64,000 bases of DNA from Propionivibrio dicarboxylicus (GTDB lineage Bacteria; Pseudomonadota; Gammaproteobacteria; Burkholderiales; Rhodocyclaceae): positions 1 to 64,000 of the forward strand of contig CAMDMZ010000002.1 in the NCBI GenBank assembly GCA_945902805.1, written 5' to 3'. The position numbers were made by a program, and so were the translations under genes. Every line of letters starts with the position of its first letter. The first letter of the stretch is position 1. The notes under the pieces are model-generated. The model did no database searches, was not told the DNA's origin, and was given only the letters and a program-made list of their open reading frames with translations. Shown in pieces: positions 8,668 through 15,970 of the stretch.

Positions 8668-10473
8668 ATGATCAGTTCCATGTCGCCATCAACTATCGCC
8701 ACACGTCCCCACAAAGCCTGGCCAGCCTGGGCGCTGTTCGTGGTCAGTGTGCTGATGACGGTATTCGCCAGCATTCAGGTCAAGCAGCGCATCGAGGCCG
8801 AAGCCATCAGGCAAGTGGGCTTTGCCTACGACCAGGCCACGCTCAGGATTCAGGAACGACTGACTACTTATGCGCAGATTCTGCGCGGTGGCGCCGGCCT
8901 GTTTGCTACGTCGGATACCGTCACCCGTTCGGCGTGGCGCGCCTATGTTGAGAAGCTGCATACCGACGAAGCCGTTCCCGGCGTGCAGGGCATTGGCTTT
9001 GCGCAAGTTATCCCCGCCGGGCAACTCGACGCCCATATCAACCGTATCCGCAGCGAAGGGTTTCCTGACTATACGGTGCGGCCCCCGGATCAGCGCGCCT
9101 TCATGACGGCGATCATTTATCTCGAACCGTTTCGCGAGCGCAATCTGCGCGCTTTCGGTTACGACATGTTTTCTGAATCAGTGCGCCGCGCCGCCATGGA
9201 GCAGGCGCGCGATAGCGGTAGCGCATCATTGAGCGGCAAAGTTGAACTGGTGCAGGAAACGGCCACCGATGTGCAAGCCGGCACGTTGATGTATGTGCCC
9301 ATCTATCGCAATGGTGCCGCAGTCGGGTCTGTCGCAGAAAGGCGGGCGGCGCTAGTGGGTTGGGCTTACAGCCCCTATCGCATGAATGATCTGATGAGCG
9401 GAATTTTGCGTCACTGGGGAGCCGAGGAGGGCCACGCGATCGATCTTCAGGTCTACGATGGCGGGGACGTGGTGCCGAGTGCCTTGCTGTTTGACAGCAA
9501 ACCAACCCACTCGATCGACGTTCATTCGCTCTTTTATCAGCAACGGCGCCTGGACTTTAACGGCCGCCAGTGGCGGCTGGTTTTTGAGCACAACGTGACG
9601 GCCGCCAGCCTCAACTATGCGAATGCGTGGTTTGTGCTGCTGGGGGGAATGGTCGTTAGTGGTTTGCTGTTGGGTTTGATGCTCTCGGTCATCAATACCC
9701 GGACCACGGCCGAGCGTATCGCCGAGGACCTGGTAGCAAAAATCGTCGAACGCGAAGCCTCGCTGCAACGGCACGCCGAAGCCCTCACCCGGACCAATGC
9801 GGAACTGACCCGCCTTGGCGTCGTGATGGCGCATCACTTTCAGGAACCGACGCGCCGCTTGACGAGTTTCGCCCAGCGTCTGGCAAACAAGTCAGCGCTG
9901 GCGACCGACGCCGACAGTCGCCAGTCGCTGGAATTCATCGACCAGCAGGCGCGGCGCCTGTCTGAACTGGTGCGTGACGTCCAGCGCTATCTGGCCCTCG
10001 ATTACACAAAAGTCGGCGCTGGCGAGACGGCGGATAGCGGTGCGGCGCTGCGCCAGAGCATTGCGGCGGCGGAAATGGCGGCAGCGGACGCCGACATTTC
10101 CTTGCGCGAGCCTTTGCCGACGGTGCGCCAGGCGGAGAAACTGCTGCGTGAGCTATTTGCCATTCTGTTCGACAACGCACTTCGCTATCGCCACCCGGAA
10201 CGCCCCTTGCGCGTGGAGGTCAGTGCCACCGTGACCGGCGACCGCGCGGTGTTTCGCTTTGCCGACAACGGCAGCGGCATCGCGCCCGAATACCGCACGC
10301 AGGTGTTCGAGCTGTTTACGCGCCTGGTGCCCAATAGCGTTCCTGGCACCGGCATGGGCCTGGCGCTGGTGCGCAAGATCGTCCAGCAGACCGACGGCGA
10401 CGTCCACGTTGAGGATGGCATAGACGGCGGCGCCTGCATCATTTTTGATTTACCGGTGGAGATCACGCTATGA
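8668..10473 (+). CDS. CHASE-domain sensor histidine kinase with an HH phospho-acceptor motif
   Basis: 601 aa from the ATG at 8668, two bases after the previous stop. An N-terminal helix (about 15-35) precedes a CHASE-type periplasmic domain (about 60-270; GGAGLFATSDTVTRSAWR, FPDYTVRPP, YVPIYRNG), then a second helix (about 315-337) and a coiled coil. The HisKA-like region reads VMAHHFQEPTRRL: H389 lies at the acceptor position, but the acidic residue that normally follows is H390. The ATPase domain is intact (FDNALRYR, DNGSGI, GTGMGLAL). CHASE domains bind small ligands such as cytokinins in plants; the ligand here is unknown. A dispersed repeat copy is translated at about residues 448-455 (KVGAGETA). 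The stop overlaps the start of its probable response regulator. Confidence 0.87.
   Translation: MISSMSPSTIATRPHKAWPAWALFVVSVLMTVFASIQVKQRIEAEAIRQVGFAYDQATLRIQERLTTYAQILRGGAGLFATSDTVTRSAWRAYVEKLHTDEAVPGVQGIGFAQVIPAGQLDAHINRIRSEGFPDYTVRPPDQRAFMTAIIYLEPFRERNLRAFGYDMFSESVRRAAMEQARDSGSASLSGKVELVQETATDVQAGTLMYVPIYRNGAAVGSVAERRAALVGWAYSPYRMNDLMSGILRHWGAEEGHAIDLQVYDGGDVVPSALLFDSKPTHSIDVHSLFYQQRRLDFNGRQWRLVFEHNVTAASLNYANAWFVLLGGMVVSGLLLGLMLSVINTRTTAERIAEDLVAKIVEREASLQRHAEALTRTNAELTRLGVVMAHHFQEPTRRLTSFAQRLANKSALATDADSRQSLEFIDQQARRLSELVRDVQRYLALDYTKVGAGETADSGAALRQSIAAAEMAAADADISLREPLPTVRQAEKLLRELFAILFDNALRYRHPERPLRVEVSATVTGDRAVFRFADNGSGIAPEYRTQVFELFTRLVPNSVPGTGMGLALVRKIVQQTDGDVHVEDGIDGGACIIFDLPVEITL
10008..10031 (-). 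repeat. Dispersed 24-bp repeat, copy 3 (in frame in the CHASE kinase gene)
   Basis: AAAA then GTCGGCGCTGGCGAGACGGC, one mismatch from consensus, in reverse orientation. It is read as KVGAGETA between the HisKA-like helices and the ATPase domain. Confidence 0.8.
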
Positions 10474-10910
10474 GCGCACTGAAGACATTGACCGTCCTGT
10501 TGGTCGAGGATGAACCTGCCGATGCCCATTTGGTGCGTCTGGCCTTCGAGGAGGGCAAGATCGTGGTCAATCTGCTTCATGCTCTGGATGGCGTCGAAGC
10601 CTTTGAGTTCCTGCGCCGTGAGAAAAGCCACGCACAAGCCCCGGCGCCCGACCTGATCCTGCTCGATCTCAACATGCCGCGCATGGACGGCCGCCAGTTT
10701 CTGGAAAAAATCAAGGCGGATGCGAAATTGCACGCCATTCCGGTAGTGGTGCTGACGACTTCGGATGCCGAGCGCGACATGCTTTACAGCTACGACCACT
10801 TCGCCGCCGGTTACATCGTCAAGCCGGTGGATGTGGATACCTTCATCAAAATCGTGCGTGGTATCGGCGACTACTGGATCAATCTCGTGCGTCTGCCGGA
10901 GCATGACTGA
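10470..10910 (+). CDS. Rcp1-type single-domain response regulator
   Basis: 146 aa, a receiver domain only. It has E13/D14/E15, phospho-acceptor D66 in LILLDLNMPRMDG, T96/S97 in VLTTSDAE and the lysine of YIVKPVD. The tail GIGDYWINLVRLPEHD is the C-terminal helix typical of regulators paired with phytochrome-like kinases (Rcp1 family). The ATG overlaps the stop of the CHASE kinase, so the pair is translationally coupled. With no output domain it must act by protein contact or as a phosphate shuttle, perhaps to the hybrid kinase at 4545. It is probably the common partner of the three membrane kinases upstream. That last point is inference. Confidence 0.92.
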   Translation: MSALKTLTVLLVEDEPADAHLVRLAFEEGKIVVNLLHALDGVEAFEFLRREKSHAQAPAPDLILLDLNMPRMDGRQFLEKIKADAKLHAIPVVVLTTSDAERDMLYSYDHFAAGYIVKPVDVDTFIKIVRGIGDYWINLVRLPEHD

Positions 10911-10952
10911 AGTCGTTCGAATGAAAGCTCATAGCGACTAGCCGGTTTTTTT
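10911..10952 (+). terminator. Candidate terminator of the signalling cluster
   Basis: AGTCGTT (10911-10917) pairs with AGCGACT (10933-10939, one G-U). An inner stem ATGA/TCAT closes an AAGC loop. Seven T follow at 10946-10952, but six bases after the stem, so the fit to an intrinsic terminator is only fair. Confidence 0.4.
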
Positions 10953-10983
10953 CGACGGCACAAAACGTACTCGTATCGTGCGC

Positions 10984-11313
10984 CTAGTCAGAAGTCAGCT
11001 TATTCGGGTCTGACAAGGTGGTGGGTTTGGTCTGCGGCTTCGTCTGAGGATTTATCTGCGGCTTAGCCGCATCGCATTGCCACTCGCCCTCGATCACGAT
11101 ACCTTTGCTATCGTCCATGCTCCCCGGGTTTGTCGCGCGTTGTCTTTCTTTGATATGCGCCTTCATCAGCGCGCGTATCTCGCGCGTTTTCCACCAGTAA
11201 TAAATAAACGCGACGCTACCGAACAGGGCGACGAAGGCGAAAACGACCAGAGAGACACTCAAGCCGATGAGTGCGATGCTGATGCCGGCAATGATGGTCA
11301 GTAAGCGATGCAT
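10984..11313 (-). CDS. Small two-helix membrane protein of unknown function
   Basis: 109 aa from the ATG at 11313. Residues 2-42 form two hydrophobic segments (LLTIIAGISIALIGLSVSLV and VFAFVALFGSVAFIYYWW). A charged, probably cytoplasmic stretch KTREIRALMKAHIKERQ follows, then a polar tail with repeated QTKP. I do not recognise a family. It is divergent from the HDOD gene at 11383. A longer open frame reaches upstream but lacks the membrane-protein pattern, so the internal ATG is preferred. Confidence 0.6.
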   Translation of the reverse strand: MHRLLTIIAGISIALIGLSVSLVVFAFVALFGSVAFIYYWWKTREIRALMKAHIKERQRATNPGSMDDSKGIVIEGEWQCDAAKPQINPQTKPQTKPTTLSDPNKLTSD

Positions 11314-11382
11314 GTAGTTGGTTAGCTTTTGTTGTGCTGAAGCGCATTTTAGTCTGGGTCGAGAAACAGTAAGCTTGACTCC

Positions 11383-12252
11383 ATGTTGACTGCATTTCAG
11401 CAAAAGTGGGGCGTCGAGCAATGGGTGGCTTTCCTCAAGGACAAGGAGATTCCCGTGTTGTCGCGCACGCAGCTGCTGTTGAAAGAGCTAGCGGAGGTTC
11501 GGCGCGAGACCGTCGCCCCAAAGGAACTGGCCGACATTCTTGTCACCGATCCCTATCTGGCCTTGAAGTTGTTGCGCCGCGCTGAGGGACATCGTTCCAG
11601 CACCTTGGGGCATGACACCACCACCGCATTGGGTACGGTATTGCAAACTGGCTTGAACGCCATTCTGCGTACCGTAAAAAACAGTACGCTCGCTGCCGAG
11701 TCTCACGCCGGACAGAACGATTGCGAGCGTGAGGCGGTGCTAGCCGCCGAGATTGCCCGCCGTTGGGCCGCAGCGCGGGCGGATATTTCTGCTGATGAGG
11801 TGGCCCTGGCGACATTGCTCGGCGAAAGCGGGGAACTCTTGCTATGGCACTTCGCGCCGGAATTGCCTGAACGGGCACTGGAGGAACTGCGCAGCACTCG
11901 CGCATCGCGCACCATGCAAGCCCAACAACAAGCCTGCGGTTTCAGTTTCAAGGTGCTCACCCTGGCACTTTGTGACGCCTGGCATCTGCCGCCACTGATC
12001 GCCCAGTTGATCAAGGGCGCCGATACCTTGCGTGCAAATATTGCCCGCCTGGCGACCGATGCGGCCCGGCACATCGTCAAGAATCCTGAAAATCCGGCGA
12101 TTCTGGACGATGTAAAGACCGTGGGCGAGTTGCTTCCCGGCGTCTCGCACGCACACCTGATCTCGGTCTTGCCGATTTCAGCGGAGTTTGCCGATTTTCT
12201 GTTGCAGCAACTGGCCGACGACGACCTCGGCCAGTCGGCACCCGCAGCCTAG
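11383..12252 (+). CDS. HDOD domain protein
   Basis: 289 aa. The pattern QWVAFLKDKEIPVLSRTQLLLKEL...LADILVTDPYLALKLLRRAEG is the start of an HDOD domain, an HD-like helical fold without the metal-binding HD residues. These proteins act in signalling, often near c-di-GMP or kinase systems, without a known enzymatic activity. It is paralogous to the protein at 43409-44302; both begin with W..F....E.PVL and continue DP...L..L...E.HR. No receiver or GGDEF domain is attached. It ends 6 bases from the convergent crotonase gene. Confidence 0.8.
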   Translation: MLTAFQQKWGVEQWVAFLKDKEIPVLSRTQLLLKELAEVRRETVAPKELADILVTDPYLALKLLRRAEGHRSSTLGHDTTTALGTVLQTGLNAILRTVKNSTLAAESHAGQNDCEREAVLAAEIARRWAAARADISADEVALATLLGESGELLLWHFAPELPERALEELRSTRASRTMQAQQQACGFSFKVLTLALCDAWHLPPLIAQLIKGADTLRANIARLATDAARHIVKNPENPAILDDVKTVGELLPGVSHAHLISVLPISAEFADFLLQQLADDDLGQSAPAA

Positions 12253-12258
12253 CCCAGC

Positions 12259-13071
12259 CTAATCAGCAAAGCGCGGTGCCCGTTTCTCGGCGCTTGCCAG
12301 CCCGGCTTCCTGCAAGTCGGCTGAAAGCAACATCGCTGCATTCCAGGTGGCGTTGTAATTGAGGCCATCGGCCACGCTATGGTCGCGGGCATAGGTAATC
12401 ATTTCCTTGCATCCGCGTATCGCTAGCGGCGACTTGGCAGCGATCTGTTGTGCCAGATCCATCACGCCGGCATGCAAGGCGGCTGGCGTATCGAAGCAGC
12501 GATTGACCAAGCGGATTTCCTTGGCTTCAGCACCATCGACGAAGCGCCCGGTATACGCCAGTTCGCGCGCCATGCCCTCACCGATGAGACGCGGCAAGCG
12601 TTGCAGGGTGCCGACATCTGCGGTCATACCGACATCGATTTCCTTCACCGAAAACTTGGCCTCTGCCGAGCAATAGCGCATGTCGCAGGCGGTGATCAGA
12701 TCGATGCCGCCGCCCACGCAAGCGCCGTGAATGGCCGCAATCACCGGTTTGCGGAAGCGTTCGATGCTGGTCAGCGTGTCTTGCAGATCGAGAATCAAAC
12801 GCCGCAGTTTCTCGCCGCTACGTGCCCGGTCGGGATCGCGGATCTGGCTTGTGATGCTGCCCAGCATGGCCAGATCAATACCCGCCGTGAAGTGTTTGCC
12901 GGCGCCACGCAGCACCACGACCCGCACCTCGGGCGTTGCATCGGCCCAGTTGATCGCCTGCCGGATTTCCTGCCACATGGCCGCTTCCATGGCGTTGGCT
13001 TTCTCCGGTCGATTGAGCTCAACGATGGCGACTGCGCCCTCGTGGTGGATTTTCAGGGTTTGATAGTTCAT
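12259..13071 (-). CDS. Enoyl-CoA hydratase/isomerase family, dienoyl-CoA isomerase-like
   Basis: 270 aa crotonase. The oxyanion-hole segments are GAGKHFTAGIDLAML and HGACVGGGIDLITACD. The stretch KEIDVGMTADVGTLQRLP carries the E and the two D residues characteristic of delta3,5-delta2,4-dienoyl-CoA isomerase (mammalian ECH1), which shifts double bases during oxidation of unsaturated fatty acids. The GGGID aspartate replaces the catalytic glutamate of classical hydratases, which supports isomerase over hydratase. The isomerase-type gene at 13120 lies just upstream on the same strand, so the two may form an operon for unsaturated acyl-CoA oxidation. Substrate is inferred from motifs only. Confidence 0.8.
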   Translation of the reverse strand: MNYQTLKIHHEGAVAIVELNRPEKANAMEAAMWQEIRQAINWADATPEVRVVVLRGAGKHFTAGIDLAMLGSITSQIRDPDRARSGEKLRRLILDLQDTLTSIERFRKPVIAAIHGACVGGGIDLITACDMRYCSAEAKFSVKEIDVGMTADVGTLQRLPRLIGEGMARELAYTGRFVDGAEAKEIRLVNRCFDTPAALHAGVMDLAQQIAAKSPLAIRGCKEMITYARDHSVADGLNYNATWNAAMLLSADLQEAGLASAEKRAPRFAD

Positions 13072-13119
13072 GCGGGATTCCTTGTACGGCTCAGCCTTGG
13101 CGGGCGCGATCGGCGGTGC

Positions 13120-13893
13120 TCAGGCGTTCAGTTTGGTCGGATCGGGTACACGCTTTTCGAGGAATGCGGCAAAGATTTCTTTGGCCGCCGGTGCGCCCAG
13201 CAGTTCGCCGAAATGAATAGCCTCTTCGTCAATCCGGTCGATCATCGACAGGTCGGGCGCGCGCTTCATCAAGGTTTTCGTCACGGCCAGCGCCTGCACG
13301 GGTTTTGCCGCCAGCTTTCGTGCGGCCACCAGTGCCGCATCCAGAAGTTCGCCGGCGGCGACGATACGGCCGACGATTCCGGCGCGTTGTGCGGTTTCAG
13401 CATCGAAGACTTCACCGAGCATCAGTAGTTCAGCAGCCAGGCGGTGACCGGCCGTCAACGGCAGCAATTGACTGGATGCACCTTCCGGACAGAGCGCCAG
13501 ATTGACGAAGGGCAATTGAAACTTCGCATCCGTGGCCGCAAAAACCAGATCGCAATGCAGCAGCAGCGTGGTGCCTATCCCCACCGCATTGCCACCCACA
13601 GCGGCCACCAGCGGTTTTTCAAAGCTGGCTAACAGGTGCAGGAAAGGGATCGCCGCACTTTGTTCATTATTTTTGCGCGCCAGGAAATCCGCCAGATCAT
13701 TGCCGGCCGAGAACAAATCAGGTTGGCCATGGATCAGGACGGCACGCACGTCAGTGTGCTCACGGGCATGGAGCAAGGCCTTGCTCAAGGCGTGATACAT
13801 CTCGGTGGTAAGCGAATTCTTCTTGTCGCGCCGTGAAATCTCGATCGTCATGACATGGTCGGTGATAGCGACCAGAACGTTTGGGTGACTCAT
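13120..13893 (-). CDS. Enoyl-CoA hydratase/isomerase family, delta3-delta2-enoyl-CoA isomerase-like
   Basis: 257 aa from the ATG at 13893 (MSHPNVLVAITDHVMTIEI). The upstream open frame runs into the tRNA genes and is not coding. Crotonase segments are FSAGNDLADFL and GGNAVGIGTTLLLHCDLVFA. The segment LPFVNLALCPEGASSQLLP has the single glutamate in PEG.SS that serves as catalytic base in ECI2/PECI-type delta3-delta2-enoyl-CoA isomerases. It probably moves a 3-enoyl double bond to position 2 for beta-oxidation. It is 48 bases upstream of the dienoyl-CoA isomerase-like gene on the same strand, a sensible functional pair. Confidence 0.78.
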   Translation of the reverse strand: MSHPNVLVAITDHVMTIEISRRDKKNSLTTEMYHALSKALLHAREHTDVRAVLIHGQPDLFSAGNDLADFLARKNNEQSAAIPFLHLLASFEKPLVAAVGGNAVGIGTTLLLHCDLVFAATDAKFQLPFVNLALCPEGASSQLLPLTAGHRLAAELLMLGEVFDAETAQRAGIVGRIVAAGELLDAALVAARKLAAKPVQALAVTKTLMKRAPDLSMIDRIDEEAIHFGELLGAPAAKEIFAAFLEKRVPDPTKLNA

Positions 13894-13989
13894 GGTTGCA
13901 TCTTTCTGCTTGGGCAGCGGTGTCGATACGGTAGGATTGCCGACCATATTTTCAGGCGCCAGATGAAGCGCACAAGAAAATTTTCTCGC

Positions 13990-13998
13990 TGCTATAAT
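13990..13998 (+). promoter_or_regulatory. Extended -10 promoter for the tRNA genes
   Basis: TGC followed by a perfect TATAAT (13993-13998). It lies 50 bases before tRNA-His. No good -35 box sits at 16-18 bp, which fits an extended -10 promoter. Confidence 0.65.
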
Positions 13999-14049
13999 TC
14001 GAAATCCATTTGCTGCTTCGGCAACAAAATGGATGTGCAGCAGACGGTG

Positions 14050-14125
14050 GTGGCCGTAGCTCAGTTGGTAGAGTCCTGGATTGTGATTCCAGTTGTCGTG
14101 GGTTCGAGCCCCATCGGTCACCCCA
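14050..14125 (+). tRNA. tRNA-His (anticodon GTG)
   Basis: Acceptor GTGGCCG pairs with CGGTCAC (one G-U), with discriminator C and encoded CCA at 14123-14125. The anticodon stem CTGGA/TCCAG holds the loop TTGTGAT, so the anticodon is GTG. The base before the acceptor (14049) is G and can pair with the discriminator C, the G-1 identity element unique to tRNA-His. Confidence 0.95.
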
Positions 14126-14212
14126 AAAAAAACAAGCACTTAGCGAGGTTCCTCCGGAAGCAAAAGCCTTACCGGAGTCATATTGCAAGTCGTCGGCTGC
14201 CAGAATTGCTTC

Positions 14213-14289
14213 GCGTCCGTAGCTCACTTGGATAGAGCACTAGGCTTCGAACCTAGGGGTAGGGGGTTCGAATCCCTCCGGGCGCACCA
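14213..14289 (+). tRNA. tRNA-Arg (anticodon TCG)
   Basis: Acceptor GCGTCCG pairs with CGGGCGC, with discriminator A and encoded CCA. The anticodon stem CTAGG/CCTAG encloses CTTCGAA, giving TCG, which reads CGA arginine codons. T-loop TTCGAAT is intact. It lies 87 bases after tRNA-His, probably in the same transcript. Confidence 0.94.
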
Positions 14290-14390
14290 GAATACCTAAG
14301 TCGAATACACAAGGCGATCAATGAGAGCGATCGCTCGATAATCGTCTCCGAAGCGGCGCTATTTGCGACGCTATTTCGACTCGAATCCGA

Positions 14391-14419
14391 CCCCCACCAG
14401 GGGACAAAACCTGGCGGGG
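14391..14419. repeat. Stem-loop downstream of the Gly-Pro-Trp protein gene
   Basis: CCCC.CCAGG (14392-14401) pairs with CCTGG.GGGG (14410-14419) around GGACAAAA, with one internal mismatch. It begins 11 bases beyond the stop of the minus-strand gene. No T-run follows on either strand, so it may end or stabilise that mRNA rather than act as a classical terminator. Confidence 0.4.
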
Positions 14420-14430
14420 AAGGTGCATTC

Positions 14431-14826
14431 CTACCAGTTGAATGGGCCGAAGCCACGGCCACGCCGGCCACGGTTGTTCCACGGGCCGTCAAAACTGTTC
14501 CATGGGCCATCAACGCGATCCCACGGCGCATCACCGCCCCACGGGCCACCTCTATTCCATGAGCCGCCCCGGTTCCATGGACCACCACCACCGCCATTCC
14601 ACGGGCCGTCAAAACGATCCCAGGGACCATCACTACCCCACGGGCCACCTCTATTCCACGAGCCGCCCCTGTTCCACGGGCCGTCAACGCTGTTCCATGG
14701 ACCGTCAAAACGATCCCACGGGGCGTCACCACCCCATGGGCCACCGCCATACGCTACCGCAGGTGGCGATAGTGACAGCAAACTGCTACAGACCAAAACC
14801 GACAAAGCCATCAATCGCATTTTCAT
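14431..14826 (-). CDS. Secreted Gly/Pro/Trp/Asp repeat protein
   Basis: 131 aa from the ATG at 14826, which has GAAGGA six bases upstream; ATGs at 14832 and 14820 are possible. A signal peptide of about 26 residues ends in PPAVA. The rest is built from motifs GPWN, APWDR, GGSWNR and GGPWG in about three units of 32-33 residues, ending GRRGRGFGPFNW. It has no globular domain and a very high tryptophan content. Glycine- and aromatic-rich secreted proteins of this kind include sulfur-globule envelope proteins and other self-assembling coats, but I cannot assign a function. Codon use follows the repeats, with many TGG and GGC/GGT. Confidence 0.7.
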   Translation of the reverse strand: MKMRLMALSVLVCSSLLSLSPPAVAYGGGPWGGDAPWDRFDGPWNSVDGPWNRGGSWNRGGPWGSDGPWDRFDGPWNGGGGGPWNRGGSWNRGGPWGGDAPWDRVDGPWNSFDGPWNNRGRRGRGFGPFNW

Positions 14827-15049
14827 GATCATTCCTTCGCTAGTTAATATCCATTTGTGTCCGAATGTTGAAACAGTGCAGGCAAAACAACATCGATAAT
14901 TCCAGATCGATGTCGGGTGCCGGGAAATTATTCATCAGAATGCCGGGCGTGGCAAGGGCAACAATGAGTGGACGCCACTGGCTGCCGGGTCAATTCAATC
15001 GGTGCGTGCCGGCTAGAATGATCCTTTCTCATTTTCGAAAGTTTTTCTC

Positions 15050-15970
15050 ATGGCCGGAGCTAGCCTACTCGCCCTGATCGACGACATTGCCTCGATTCTT
15101 GATGACGTGGCTTTGATGACCAAGGTCGCAGCGAAGAAAACGGCCGGCGTCTTGGGTGACGACCTGGCCTTGAACGCGGAACAGGTGGCCGGTGTGCGGG
15201 CGGAGCGGGAATTGCCGGTGGTTTGGGCGGTAGCCGTGGGTTCGCTGAAGAACAAGTTGATTTTGGTACCGACAGCGCTCGCCATTAGCGCGTTGTTACC
15301 CTGGGCGATTACTCCGTTGTTGATGCTGGGCGGGCTGTTCCTGTGCTTCGAGGGTGTCGAAAAGCTGGCGCACAAGTGGCTGCATGATGCCGCCGAGGAC
15401 GTTGCCGAACATACCGAGCACCTGAGCCATTTGAGCGATCCGACTATCGATCTGGCGGAAATGGAGAAAGAGAAAATCCAGGGGGCGATCCGTACCGATT
15501 TCGTCCTTTCGGCCGAGATTATCGTGATTGCGCTGGGTACTGTGGCGGACAAGCCGTTCTCCAGTCAGGTGATGGTCCTGGCCGGGATTGGGCTGATCAT
15601 GACAGTGGGGGTGTATGGAATTGTTGCCGCCATCGTCAAGATGGATGATCTGGGTCTTTACCTGACGCAACGCGGTGGGGCGATCGCGGCGGCGATCGGG
15701 CGCGGGCTTTTGCTCGCAGCGCCAAAACTGATGAAAGCGCTGACGGTGATTGGCACGATTGCCATGTTCATGGTCGGTGGCAGCATCCTGATGCATGGCT
15801 TGCCGGGGTCGCATGATGTCGTGCACCACGCGGTGGAGATGGCCGGTTCAATGCTCGGCGTGATTGTGCCGACCTTGCTGGATATTCTGCTGGGGCTGGT
15901 GGCGGGCGCGCTGGCGCTGGGAGTGGTGACGGTGTTTGGGCGGGCGAGGTCAGCCATCCGGGGAACGTAA
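15050..15970 (+). CDS. DUF808 (YedI-type) inner membrane protein
   Basis: 306 aa. The N-terminus MAGASLLALIDDIASILDDVALMTKVAAKKTAGVLGDDLALNA is the conserved signature of DUF808 proteins, followed by several membrane helices (for example VPTALAISALLPWAITPLLMLGG and IIVIALGTVADKPF). Function is unknown in the family. The last 21 bases overlap the convergent mtfA gene. Confidence 0.9.
   Translation: MAGASLLALIDDIASILDDVALMTKVAAKKTAGVLGDDLALNAEQVAGVRAERELPVVWAVAVGSLKNKLILVPTALAISALLPWAITPLLMLGGLFLCFEGVEKLAHKWLHDAAEDVAEHTEHLSHLSDPTIDLAEMEKEKIQGAIRTDFVLSAEIIVIALGTVADKPFSSQVMVLAGIGLIMTVGVYGIVAAIVKMDDLGLYLTQRGGAIAAAIGRGLLLAAPKLMKALTVIGTIAMFMVGGSILMHGLPGSHDVVHHAVEMAGSMLGVIVPTLLDILLGLVAGALALGVVTVFGRARSAIRGT

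Noticed and set aside
14325-14336. Perfect palindrome GAGCGATCGCTC after tRNA-Arg
   Set aside because: It contains the cyanobacterial HIP1-like octamer, but it is single, short, and without a T-run; nothing supports a function.
14383-14400. TCGAATCC...CCACCA resembling a tRNA 3' end
   Set aside because: No T-stem or acceptor pairing can be drawn around it, so it is not a tRNA fragment or an attachment-site duplicate.
14440-14760. Regularly spaced repeats resembling a CRISPR array
   Set aside because: The units are coding repeats (GPWN/APWDR) of a signal-peptide protein, not identical, with no unique spacers and no cas genes.
14387-15049. Genomic-island or prophage boundary at the tRNA genes
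   Set aside because: No integrase, no repeated tRNA 3' end, and the flanking genes are ordinary chromosomal families.
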